A DNA stretch of 64,000 bases, taken from an uncultured Dorea sp. (lineage in GTDB: Bacteria; Bacillota; Clostridia; Lachnospirales; Lachnospiraceae). The position numbers and the translations under genes were made by a program. Where the stretch lies: the NCBI GenBank assembly GCA_900543415.1, contig UQRE01000007.1, positions 1 through 64,000 on the forward strand. Direction: 5' to 3'. The notes below the pieces were generated by a model. The model was given only the letters and a program-made list of their open reading frames with translations. It ran no database searches and had not been told where the DNA came from. Below, piece by piece: positions 54,976 through 62,056 of the stretch; the stretch's first letter is position 1, and each line of letters begins with the position of its first letter.

Positions 54976-55014
54976 TTTTGCATAATTATACTTCCTTATT
55001 GCATATTATGCAAG
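54976..55014 (-). promoter_or_regulatory. Promoter and paired ARG boxes of the argC operon
   Basis: Promoter: minus-strand TTGCAT (55013-55008), 17-base spacer, TATAAT (54990-54985). Two 18-base ARG-box-like sites, TTTTGCATAATTATACTT (54976-54993) and TATTGCATATTATGCAAG (54997-55014), lie over the -10 and -35 with 3 bases between (21 bp centre to centre), the usual ArgR arrangement. ArgR with arginine would block RNA polymerase. Recognition is by match to the known ATAATTAT-type palindrome. Confidence 0.85.
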
Positions 55015-55064
55015 TATTTTTTATTGATTATTTTTAAGATATTCTGCGATTCTTTTTTTATATG

Positions 55065-55107
55065 AGAAAAAAGACAATCAACTTCTCATTTGAAATTAAC
55101 TGTCTTT
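55065..55107 (-). terminator. Terminator of the HAAS-SEDS gene
   Basis: Minus-strand AAAGACA and TGTCTTT pair, extended through partly matched inner bases, followed by TTTTTTCTC. A second small hairpin (GGGTAT/ATACCC, 55140-55161) lies between it and the stop codon. Together they fill much of the gap between this gene and the argC promoter. Confidence 0.65.
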
Positions 55108-55163
55108 CCTGTGTTTTATTCGGTTTTTATGTGTTAAATGGGTATCTTTGAGTTAATACCCTG

Positions 55164-56495
55164 TTAAAGGCAGATTTGTTTTGTTCGGCTTTTCTTTGGC
55201 TCTTTTGCTATGTTTTGATATCGGTAAATGCTAAATAGTAATCCGAGCAATATTCCTGTCACAACTGCGCCGCTTCCTCCTGTGCTTAAGAATGGGCAGT
55301 ATCCGTCTCCGTATGGATGCAATCCCAGATTGCCGAGAAGATAAATAACCATCCGTCCTGCGAGCACTACCGTACATCCTAATCCCATGACTCTTCCCAC
55401 TTGGTTTCTCTGGCGAAGTGTATTCTTAAGTAGATAGAATAGCAAAACTGCAATTAAACTAATAAATAGAACCGCTGTCAAGATTCCACAAAAGGAAAGG
55501 ATATAGGTAAATAAAAAGTCTCTGTCCCCATACATTTCCAATCCTTTCATTGCCTGTGCAGAACTTCCGACCATATGACTGTTCGCTGCCGCTGACCTAA
55601 GAGGCTCCATTACTGCTGATATGTCAGCCCCGTAAGGCGGAAGAAGCATTTGCAGACGCTCCTTCCGATACACTGCCCCAAAGTTCCAAACCATACCGGC
55701 ATACAATACCGGAAGAATCAAAACCGCTGATATCGTTCCAAAATATACTCTTTTTTTCTTTACACGGAACCAACCACAAGATACTGCATAAAGAAATATG
55801 ATCATTGAAAATACGCACAATAGTAGAGAGAGCATTATATTGTTAGTATAAGACACTACCACAACTGCCGGAAGCATCCATATAGCTGCTTTCCAGATGA
55901 CTTTATATCCCTGCCCGCGATAACGATACAGAATTGCTCCATACAACGGAAGAAACAAATATACTAAGACTCTTACGTTCAAGATCATCATTCCGCCTAC
56001 ACTGATCCATCCCACACTTCCATTGACAACTGTTCCACTAAACCAAATCCCCGCCATCAAAATCAAAAACAAGCCGACGGTAAGTTCCCTTGCCTTTTCT
56101 CCGATTCTACTGTAATCCACGTAACAGACTCCAATCATGACTACAAATGCAAGCACATAATATACCCATGAATTTGCAACATAGATCCCTAAACCGCTCC
56201 GATCATACAACAGGCATCGCAAAATCATTCCTGCCATATAAAGCGCTCCGGTAAGCAAGATCAATCCCCACGCCATCTTTGGGCAGTGAATGCGGTCCAT
56301 CTCAACGCCAACTGTCACCGGATCTCCCATCTCCATAACTGCCGCAGTCTCGGCTTCTTTCTCTGTCATTCCGGACGCTAAGAAATCCCTCTTCTGATCT
56401 TCCATATGGTCTTCCAATTCTTTTTCAATCGTCGGAAGCGCTTTCTTATAACGAACTTGCTCTGTCAGAATCTTCAAATACTCCTTCTTATCCAT
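55164..56495 (-). CDS. HAAS/DUF1700-like domain fused to FtsW/RodA/SpoVE-type (SEDS) membrane protein
   Basis: About 443 residues. Residues ~1-75 (MDKKEYLKILTEQVRYKKA...EKELEDHMEDQKRDFLASGMTEKEAE...MGDPVTVGVEMDRIH) form the helical prefix domain found next to PadR regulators. The rest has ten or so transmembrane segments with SEDS marks: GSVGWISVGGMMI, GDRDFLFTYILSFCGILTA (matching the conserved DFIFA-type loop, catalytic Asp region), and CPFLSTGGSGAVVTGILLGLL. SEDS proteins polymerise peptidoglycan glycan strands. The ATG at 56495 overlaps the PadR gene by 8 bases; a frame to 56510 would start with TTG. Role in cell wall synthesis is inferred. Confidence 0.8.
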   Translation of the reverse strand: MDKKEYLKILTEQVRYKKALPTIEKELEDHMEDQKRDFLASGMTEKEAETAAVMEMGDPVTVGVEMDRIHCPKMAWGLILLTGALYMAGMILRCLLYDRSGLGIYVANSWVYYVLAFVVMIGVCYVDYSRIGEKARELTVGLFLILMAGIWFSGTVVNGSVGWISVGGMMILNVRVLVYLFLPLYGAILYRYRGQGYKVIWKAAIWMLPAVVVVSYTNNIMLSLLLCVFSMIIFLYAVSCGWFRVKKKRVYFGTISAVLILPVLYAGMVWNFGAVYRKERLQMLLPPYGADISAVMEPLRSAAANSHMVGSSAQAMKGLEMYGDRDFLFTYILSFCGILTAVLFISLIAVLLFYLLKNTLRQRNQVGRVMGLGCTVVLAGRMVIYLLGNLGLHPYGDGYCPFLSTGGSGAVVTGILLGLLFSIYRYQNIAKEPKKSRTKQICL

Positions 56496-56823
56496 AACAT
56501 ACACCCCCAAGGACTCTTCCTACTGCCTGTGAATATTTTTCCCATTCTTCCTTCTTAGCTTGAAGCTGTTTCTTCCCAGCTTTTGTAAGTGCATAATATT
56601 TTCTTGTCTTCCCTCCAATCTCTTCCTCGTATGTTTCCACATACCCTTGCTCCTCTAACTTATGAAGAATTGGATATAACGTCCCTGCCTTCAATGAGAA
56701 AACATTCATAGAACGTTCCCTGAGTGTTTCGATCATTTCATAACCATACATATCTTTTTCCTCCAGAAGCTTCATTAAAAGCATGGAGTTACTTCCTGAC
56801 AACAAACTTTTATCAACAGCCAT
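56488..56823 (-). CDS. PadR-family transcriptional regulator
   Basis: 111 residues. The winged helix covers ~8-82 (SNSMLLMKLLEEKDMYGYEMIETLRERS and LKAGTLYPILHKLEEQGYVETYEEEIGGKTRKYYALT read in parts), followed by a short C-terminal helix (QLQAKKEEWEKYSQAVGRVL). It belongs to the short PadR-s2 type. It is co-transcribed with the HAAS-SEDS gene and likely represses its own promoter, where two similar palindromes are found. The inducing signal is unknown; relatives respond to wall antibiotics or small aromatics. Confidence 0.9.
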   Translation of the reverse strand: MAVDKSLLSGSNSMLLMKLLEEKDMYGYEMIETLRERSMNVFSLKAGTLYPILHKLEEQGYVETYEEEIGGKTRKYYALTKAGKKQLQAKKEEWEKYSQAVGRVLGGVCYG

Positions 56824-56877
56824 TTTTATTCTCTCCTTTCATTCTTTCATCCATATTTCCATTATTCTTTATTTTTA

Positions 56878-56939
56878 ATATATAGAACCTCTATATATCT
56901 TCTTGTCTTTATAATACATAGAACATCTATATATGTCAA
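56878..56939 (-). promoter_or_regulatory. PadR promoter with two operator palindromes
   Basis: Promoter: minus-strand TTGACA (56939-56934), 17-base spacer, TATTAT (56916-56911). One palindrome, ATAGA-ACA-TCTAT (56918-56930), fills the spacer; another, ATATATAGA-ACC-TCTATATAT (56878-56898), lies just downstream of the start site. The shared core ATAGAAC(A/C)TCTAT fits PadR operators of the inverted-repeat kind. The remainder of the 332-base gap to argG holds only the argG promoter. Confidence 0.7.
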
Positions 56940-57057
56940 GAAAAAATATCAAAAGCTAACAATATTTTTAAATACCCATTCACAAACACGCCATCTTATA
57001 CATTCGCTTTGCATATTTTGAATATTTTAATGATTTTTTAACTTTTTTTCATTTTTC

Positions 57058-57096
57058 TATTGCATAATTATAAATATTGGTGTATATTAATTCTTG
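57058..57096 (+). promoter_or_regulatory. Promoter and ARG boxes of argG
   Basis: TTGCAT (57060-57065), 17-base spacer, TATATT (57083-57088). A good ARG box (TATTGCATAATTATAAAT, from 57058) covers the -35, and a weaker one (TGTATATTAATTCTTG, from 57081) covers the -10, again 21 bp apart. This is the same design as at argC, so both units should respond to ArgR. Confidence 0.75.
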
Positions 57097-57155
57097 CAAC
57101 CAACAGTTACATATTTATACAAACAGAATTTATTACAGTTTAGGAGGTTTTACAT

Positions 57156-58376
57156 ATGAAAGAGAAAGTTGTATTAGCATATTCCGGAGGACTAGACACT
57201 ACAGCCATTATTCCGTGGCTCAAAGAAAATTTTGATTATGAAGTTATCTGTTGTTGTGTAGACTGCGGACAGGAAGAGGAATTAGATGGTTTAGAAGAAC
57301 GTGCAAAATTATCCGGCGCTTCTAAATTATACATTGAAGATATTGTAGATGATTTCTGCGATAATTACATCGTACCTTGCGTACAGGCACATGCCATTTA
57401 TGAAAATAAATATTTACTCGGCACTTCTATGGCACGTCCTGCAATTGCAAAACGTCTTGTAGAAATCGCAAGAAAAGAAGGCGCTACTGCAATCTGTCAC
57501 GGGGCTACCGGAAAAGGAAACGATCAGATCCGTTTCGAGCTTGGTATTAAGGCTCTGGCTCCTGATATCAAGATTATCGCACCTTGGCGTATGACAGACG
57601 TATGGACTATGAATTCTCGTGAAGAAGAGATTGAATATTGTAAAGCACACGGTATCGATCTCCCATTCGACGCAAGCCACAGCTACAGCCGCGACCGTAA
57701 CTTATGGCACATCAGCCACGAAGGTCTGGAGCTGGAAGATCCTGCAAACGAGCCAAACTATGATGACTTATTGGTACTTGGCGTATCTCCTGAGAAAGCT
57801 CCGGACGAGGCAGAGTATGTAACAATGACTTTTGAAAAAGGCGTTCCAAAGAGTATCAACGGAGAAGAAATGAAAGTTTCTGATATTATCCGTAAACTGA
57901 ACGAACTTGGTGGAAAACATGGCGTCGGAATCTGCGATATTGTAGAAAACCGTGTTGTGGGAATGAAATCCCGCGGAGTCTATGAAACCCCTGGCGGAAC
58001 AATCCTTTACGAAGCACATCAACAGTTAGAAGAACTCGTTCTCGACCGTGCTACTTATGAAGTAAAAGAAGAAATGGGCAACAAACTGTCTCAGGTTGTA
58101 TACGAAGGAAAATGGTTTACACCACTTCGCGAAGCAATTCAGGCATTTATCGAAAGCACGCAGGAATATGTGACAGGCGAAGTAAAATTCAAACTTTACA
58201 AAGGAAATATCATCAAAGCCGGAACAACTTCTCCATACTCTCTGTACAGTGAATCTCTGGCAAGCTTTACAACAGGCGATCTCTATGATCACCACGATGC
58301 AGACGGATTTATCAATCTGTTCGGTCTGCCGCTTAAAGTTCGCGCTATGAAAATGGCTGAAGTCGAAGGCAAATAA
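57156..58376 (+). CDS. argG: Argininosuccinate synthase
   Basis: Joins citrulline and aspartate with ATP to form argininosuccinate. 406 residues. [20 protein letters not shown] near residue 5 is the PP-loop, [15 protein letters not shown] near 115 is the citrulline/Asp site, and [21 protein letters not shown] near 170 is typical. AGGAGG lies 9 bases before the ATG. It stands alone, with argH not visible in the window. Separated from the argC operon by the PadR-SEDS pair. Confidence 0.97.
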   Translation: MKEKVVLAYSGGLDTTAIIPWLKENFDYEVICCCVDCGQEEELDGLEERAKLSGASKLYIEDIVDDFCDNYIVPCVQAHAIYENKYLLGTSMARPAIAKRLVEIARKEGATAICHGATGKGNDQIRFELGIKALAPDIKIIAPWRMTDVWTMNSREEEIEYCKAHGIDLPFDASHSYSRDRNLWHISHEGLELEDPANEPNYDDLLVLGVSPEKAPDEAEYVTMTFEKGVPKSINGEEMKVSDIIRKLNELGGKHGVGICDIVENRVVGMKSRGVYETPGGTILYEAHQQLEELVLDRATYEVKEEMGNKLSQVVYEGKWFTPLREAIQAFIESTQEYVTGEVKFKLYKGNIIKAGTTSPYSLYSESLASFTTGDLYDHHDADGFINLFGLPLKVRAMKMAEVEGK

Positions 58377-58400
58377 TAGTACACTATGAATATCCTATAG

Positions 58401-58436
58401 GTAAAGGAGCAGATCAAGGTTGATCTGCTCCTTTAC
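58401..58436 (+). terminator. Seventeen-base-pair inverted repeat after argG
   Basis: GTAAAGGAGCAGATCAA (58401-58417) and TTGATCTGCTCCTTTAC (58420-58436) are exact complements with almost no loop. It lies 25 bases after argG, where a terminator belongs, but lacks a U-tract on either strand. It may protect 3' ends or pause polymerase between convergent genes. Confidence 0.6.
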
Positions 58437-58468
58437 TGATTCAATTTCCAATCCATATTTACTTGCTT

Positions 58469-58933
58469 TTACTTTTTCTTACCAATTCTGCCGATTCCGA
58501 CTAAAACCGCACCGATAACAATATAGAAATCCGCGAGATTCGCTGTTAAACTGGAAAGGAATTTATTTTTGCTCTGAAAACCAATGTAATCAATTACCTT
58601 TTTCCTTACCAAACGATCGTAAATATTGCTGGCTGCTCCTGCTGTGAGAAAAATCATTCCTGTTTTCTCCAACCATTTTCCTTTCTTTAGAAACAATAAG
58701 AGATCATAAAACAAAATCACCACGCCTGTGACAGCAGAAGCCCCCTGCACAATTTTAGGATATTTCTCCAAGGTACTTAACAGAAAGCCACGGTTATATA
58801 CTTTGCGAAGCACAATCCCCGGAACAATACACTTTCGTTCTTCCCGCCTGTCAAATGTATCTTCGATATACTGCTTGATTCCCATATCAACACAAAGAAG
58901 TACAACCAGCATACCGCCAAAAGCGGCAAGCAT
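58469..58933 (-). CDS. lspA: Signal peptidase II-like protein (lipoprotein signal peptidase)
   Basis: 154 residues. Four hydrophobic segments. Catalytic Asp regions are seen in TAGAASNIYDRLVRKKVIDYIGF near residue 97-120 and NLADFYIVIGAVLVG near 133; the NRG of KVYNRGFLLS near 46 matches the conserved Asn-x-Gly. The N terminus is a little short compared with LspA (D-x-x-x-K is seen as DMGIKQYI). It is likely the enzyme that cleaves lipoprotein signals, or a paralogue. Its ATG overlaps the previous stop by one base. Confidence 0.75.
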   Translation of the reverse strand: MLAAFGGMLVVLLCVDMGIKQYIEDTFDRREERKCIVPGIVLRKVYNRGFLLSTLEKYPKIVQGASAVTGVVILFYDLLLFLKKGKWLEKTGMIFLTAGAASNIYDRLVRKKVIDYIGFQSKNKFLSSLTANLADFYIVIGAVLVGIGRIGKKK

Positions 58934-59223
58934 TACAACACCCCTTTGATCCGGTCAATCTCATCTTCCAGTCTTTCCATCTCCTTGTCACGTTTCTCAA
59001 TGGCTTCACACATCGCAACATAATCAAGGTCGGAAATCTCACTATCCTTAAATTTTTCATAAACCATACGCCCAATATCGATAAAATCTCTCTCATTTGC
59101 TCTCTGAAGCCCTCTGATATTGCTCTTTAACTTCTGAATCTCTATAGTATCTTCGGTCATTTTCCCAATATCACTTGCCACATCGGATATTTTCTTTCCA
59201 AGTTCTTCAAAAAAATCTGCCAT
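58933..59223 (-). CDS. Small coiled-coil protein of unknown function
   Basis: 96 residues, helical throughout, rich in Lys/Glu/Asp (MTEDTIEIQKLKSNIRGLQRANERDFIDIGRMVYEKF), with a C-terminal coiled coil (EAIEKRDKEMERLEDEIDRIKG). This helical layout occurs in Clostridia at the N terminus of zinc-ribbon proteins, but no ribbon follows here. The start at 59223 follows AAGGAGACGAAAAGCG; the longer frame to 59358 lies inside the subtilase. Coupled to lspA. Function unknown. Confidence 0.65.
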   Translation of the reverse strand: MADFFEELGKKISDVASDIGKMTEDTIEIQKLKSNIRGLQRANERDFIDIGRMVYEKFKDSEISDLDYVAMCEAIEKRDKEMERLEDEIDRIKGVL

Positions 59224-59251
59224 CGCTTTTCGTCTCCTTCTCTCTATTTTC

Positions 59252-60970
59252 TTACAGCTGACGCAAAGTATCCAGCGAACGATACAGATCCATCGTCCCA
59301 TACCCCCACTCTTCATTGGGATACTCAGCCTGCGGCTGCCGATTCGCACCAAGCACAATGATCGTTCTGATCTGGCTTGCGCTCACTCCTCTCGCCCCCG
59401 GCTGCTGCGTAATCCATTCTAACAAAAGCGCCACGGCTCCGGCAGCGATCCCCGTTGCCGCACTGGAACTGCTCCTCGTCACAAAGTTCTTCTGAATACC
59501 CGCTCCGGTTATATTCACTCCCGGCGCTGCAAAATCCGGTTTAATAATTCCATCTCTAGTATAACCTCTCCCCGAATTAATATCAACCGCATTCTCATCA
59601 CTGTTATAATAGGCAACGGTCATTGCCTGTCTGCAACTAGCCGGTTCTGTAAGTGTATTATTGGGATTCGCTTCCAGAAAATATACCTCTCCACTTAGAA
59701 ATTCTTCTATAGGAAGCCACATATGGTAATCTCCTTCTGACATTTGTATTGGTTCAACATTAATCCTCCATATTCCAGCTGCCGGATTTCGAAATCTCAT
59801 AAAAATGAGCTGTGAATCATTATTCTCAAGAAGCAGCCGATATTCCACATCCACTTCTGTCCGTTCAAACGTAAACACAAAATGATAGCGATATCCCTGC
59901 CTTAACGACACCTGCCTTGTACGCTCACCGGAAGGCGATGTAATAGAAAGTGTTACTACATTCGGAAGCGCAGACCACAGCTCCGTTGCAAATCCATCAA
60001 CCCCTTCTCCAACTCTTATCTCTGCCACTGACGTACTATTTCTGTTTTCAAAACGATGATAATAATGATGCCTTTTTGCCGCTTCATTCCCTGTTCCTAT
60101 CACCACGCTTCGATTCAAGATTCGAGAATAAGCATCCAGCATTAAAGACAGCGGCGACGTTCCATTGCGTCCGCCAAAATTCGTTCCCAGTGCAATACAG
60201 ATTACAAGAGGCATATTGTTCTCTTGTGCAAGCCTGTTCAAATAGCGAAGTCCAAGCATAATATCATTTTCCTGATAGCAGACCGCTTCTTCTTGAATCG
60301 CATAAAACTCCTTTAGGTACTGCTTGGCTTCTTTTAATTTAACCACCGCAATCGACGCCTCCGGCGCAGCTCCCAGAAACTGCTGCTCCACATTTGCCCC
60401 TCCTGCCGCTACACTTGCCAAAAATGTTCCATGTCCATTCACATCCTCACTTGGAACAATATCTTGTGGGTTTTCTGATTTAAGCGCACGGTCAATCTCT
60501 TCCTTCGTATAAACACTTCCATAGTCCAGCCCTTGAGGCGGCATACCAGTCTGTATCGTCTGATCCCAGATAGAAACGATACGGGTACTTCCATCTGTTC
60601 CGAGAAACAAAGGATTCCTATAGTCAATTCCCGTATCCAAAAACCCAATCATCACATTCTGTCCCAAGAGCTTCAATGTCGGATAATTTTGTACCGAAGC
60701 GATACCTGCCTCCTCCAAAGCATCCATATCAAGGAGACCATAACAGTTGGGGATGGAGTTATACCAATACCGTTCTATTGTAAGCGGTTCCAGATCCGAC
60801 CGATTGACATACGCCGTATGATAATCAAAATCCATATCAAGCATACACACGTCGCCCCCGTCAATCCCAAGCACCTCCCGACTCCTGTTTGGTAAAAGAA
60901 TAAAATCCCAATAATCTTCTGACAGAATCTTCTCTTTACAATTTTGCTGGCTTGCATGAAATTTGTTCAT
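59252..60970 (-). CDS. Csp-type subtilisin-like serine protease
   Basis: 572 residues, family S8, resembling the CspA/B/C proteases that activate SleC in clostridial spore germination. Catalytic Asp in VMIGFLDTGIDYRNPLF near residue 107, His in DVNGHGTFLASVAAGG near 177, oxyanion Asn in ALGTNFGGRNGTS, and Ser in TRSSSSAATGIAAGAVALLLEW near 505. A usual GTS(A/M)A is here SSSAA, so the Ser is kept but its neighbours differ. A long insert (~330-460) is the Csp jelly-roll region. The start lies only a few bases after a perfect 18-bp hairpin that also contains the likely ribosome site. Germination role is inferred. Confidence 0.85.
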   Translation of the reverse strand: MNKFHASQQNCKEKILSEDYWDFILLPNRSREVLGIDGGDVCMLDMDFDYHTAYVNRSDLEPLTIERYWYNSIPNCYGLLDMDALEEAGIASVQNYPTLKLLGQNVMIGFLDTGIDYRNPLFLGTDGSTRIVSIWDQTIQTGMPPQGLDYGSVYTKEEIDRALKSENPQDIVPSEDVNGHGTFLASVAAGGANVEQQFLGAAPEASIAVVKLKEAKQYLKEFYAIQEEAVCYQENDIMLGLRYLNRLAQENNMPLVICIALGTNFGGRNGTSPLSLMLDAYSRILNRSVVIGTGNEAAKRHHYYHRFENRNSTSVAEIRVGEGVDGFATELWSALPNVVTLSITSPSGERTRQVSLRQGYRYHFVFTFERTEVDVEYRLLLENNDSQLIFMRFRNPAAGIWRINVEPIQMSEGDYHMWLPIEEFLSGEVYFLEANPNNTLTEPASCRQAMTVAYYNSDENAVDINSGRGYTRDGIIKPDFAAPGVNITGAGIQKNFVTRSSSSAATGIAAGAVALLLEWITQQPGARGVSASQIRTIIVLGANRQPQAEYPNEEWGYGTMDLYRSLDTLRQL

Positions 60971-60974
60971 ATAA

Positions 60975-61017
60975 AAACTGCCTCATATACTTTTGCTTTA
61001 AGTATATGAGGCAGTTT
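60975..61017 (-). terminator. Perfect 18-bp hairpin before the Csp-like gene, terminator of the CMK-like gene
   Basis: AAACTGCCTCATATACTT (60975-60992) and AAGTATATGAGGCAGTTT (61000-61017) pair exactly with a 7-base loop. On the minus strand it ends in TTTTTAT directly before the ATG at 60970. The GAGG in its 3' arm, about 10 bases from that ATG, is the only candidate ribosome site, so it would be closed by the stem. Confidence 0.8.
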
Positions 61018-61018
61018 G

Positions 61019-62041
61019 CTATCCATGCAAATGTTTATTTAACAAACGCTCAATGATCTCTACCGATTCTTCAATTCCATAGCTTGCACTGTTAAAACAG
61101 ATGTCATAGTTTTCAGCTGCGCCCCATTTCAATCCGGTATAATTATGAAAATATTTTGCATGCTTTTTATCATATTTCTTTAACTGCTTTACAGCTTCTT
61201 TAAAACCAATCCCCTGCACCTCCATAATACGGTGCACACGCTGCTCAAACGGAGCAGTGATAAAAATACTCACATGAGGGATTCGGTTATTGGCAAGGAT
61301 GACATCCGCACAGCGTCCCATGACAATGAAGTCCTCCTCTTTTGCCATTTTGCACAGAAGATCACTCTGATTGAAGAAAATTGCATCCGCTTTCTTAAGT
61401 CCGTGATAGCGGTTAAATTCTCTCAGACGTTCTTTGATCCCCTTCGAAGATTCAAAGCCCTTCTGATATTTATTCGCCATCATTCCGCCCTGTGTATCTT
61501 CTTCAGCATGAATCCCATAATCCTCTGCCTTCTCCACTTCCAGTCTTTTTAATACTTCACTGAAGATCTCCACATCATAATAATTGATATGAAGAGCATC
61601 TGCCAGGGCAAAGCCGATGTCATTTCCCGCACTCCCCTGTGTTCGTCCGATACAGATGACCAAATGATCGTCTTCTTTAAATTTCTGATGAAGATTGGCA
61701 GTATTTAACTTTGCACGTTCTTCATTAATGATATCTACCTGACCAAAAGTATTAGGAAGCGCTGCAACTTCTTTTAAAATCGCATCGTATTCTGTCATCA
61801 CTTTGGACTTATCTTCTTTATTTTTAATGGTTCTTGCCATATTACTGATTAAGGCAAGCTCGCTTCGAAGCAGATGTCCCTGCGGGCGGATCATCATAAG
61901 CTCTGCCAGATTCTCCACGCAGATCTTTCGCTCTTCGGAAAATGCGCGTCCAAGAGAAGAGCCGACGCATCGATACACTTCTAAATCCAGATCATAGATC
62001 CGTTCCGCGATTTCCAGACATTTTTTACGTTTATCTTCCAT
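61019..62041 (-). CDS. Cytidylate kinase-like family protein with N-terminal extension
   Basis: 340 residues. The C-terminal ~210 residues are CMK-like; the P-loop is ICIGRTQGSAGNDIG near residue 132, where true members have GREFGSGGREI, and VMGRCADVILANN near 240 and EQRVHRIMEVQGIGFKEAVKQLKKYDKKHAKYF follow. The first ~125 residues are helical and Arg/Lys/Glu-rich, of unknown function. Such cytidylate-kinase-like proteins are common in Clostridia and not shown to phosphorylate CMP. Preceded by the ion transporter gene with a 15-base gap. Confidence 0.8.
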   Translation of the reverse strand: MEDKRKKCLEIAERIYDLDLEVYRCVGSSLGRAFSEERKICVENLAELMMIRPQGHLLRSELALISNMARTIKNKEDKSKVMTEYDAILKEVAALPNTFGQVDIINEERAKLNTANLHQKFKEDDHLVICIGRTQGSAGNDIGFALADALHINYYDVEIFSEVLKRLEVEKAEDYGIHAEEDTQGGMMANKYQKGFESSKGIKERLREFNRYHGLKKADAIFFNQSDLLCKMAKEEDFIVMGRCADVILANNRIPHVSIFITAPFEQRVHRIMEVQGIGFKEAVKQLKKYDKKHAKYFHNYTGLKWGAAENYDICFNSASYGIEESVEIIERLLNKHLHG

Positions 62042-62056
62042 ATCCGCTCTCCCTCC

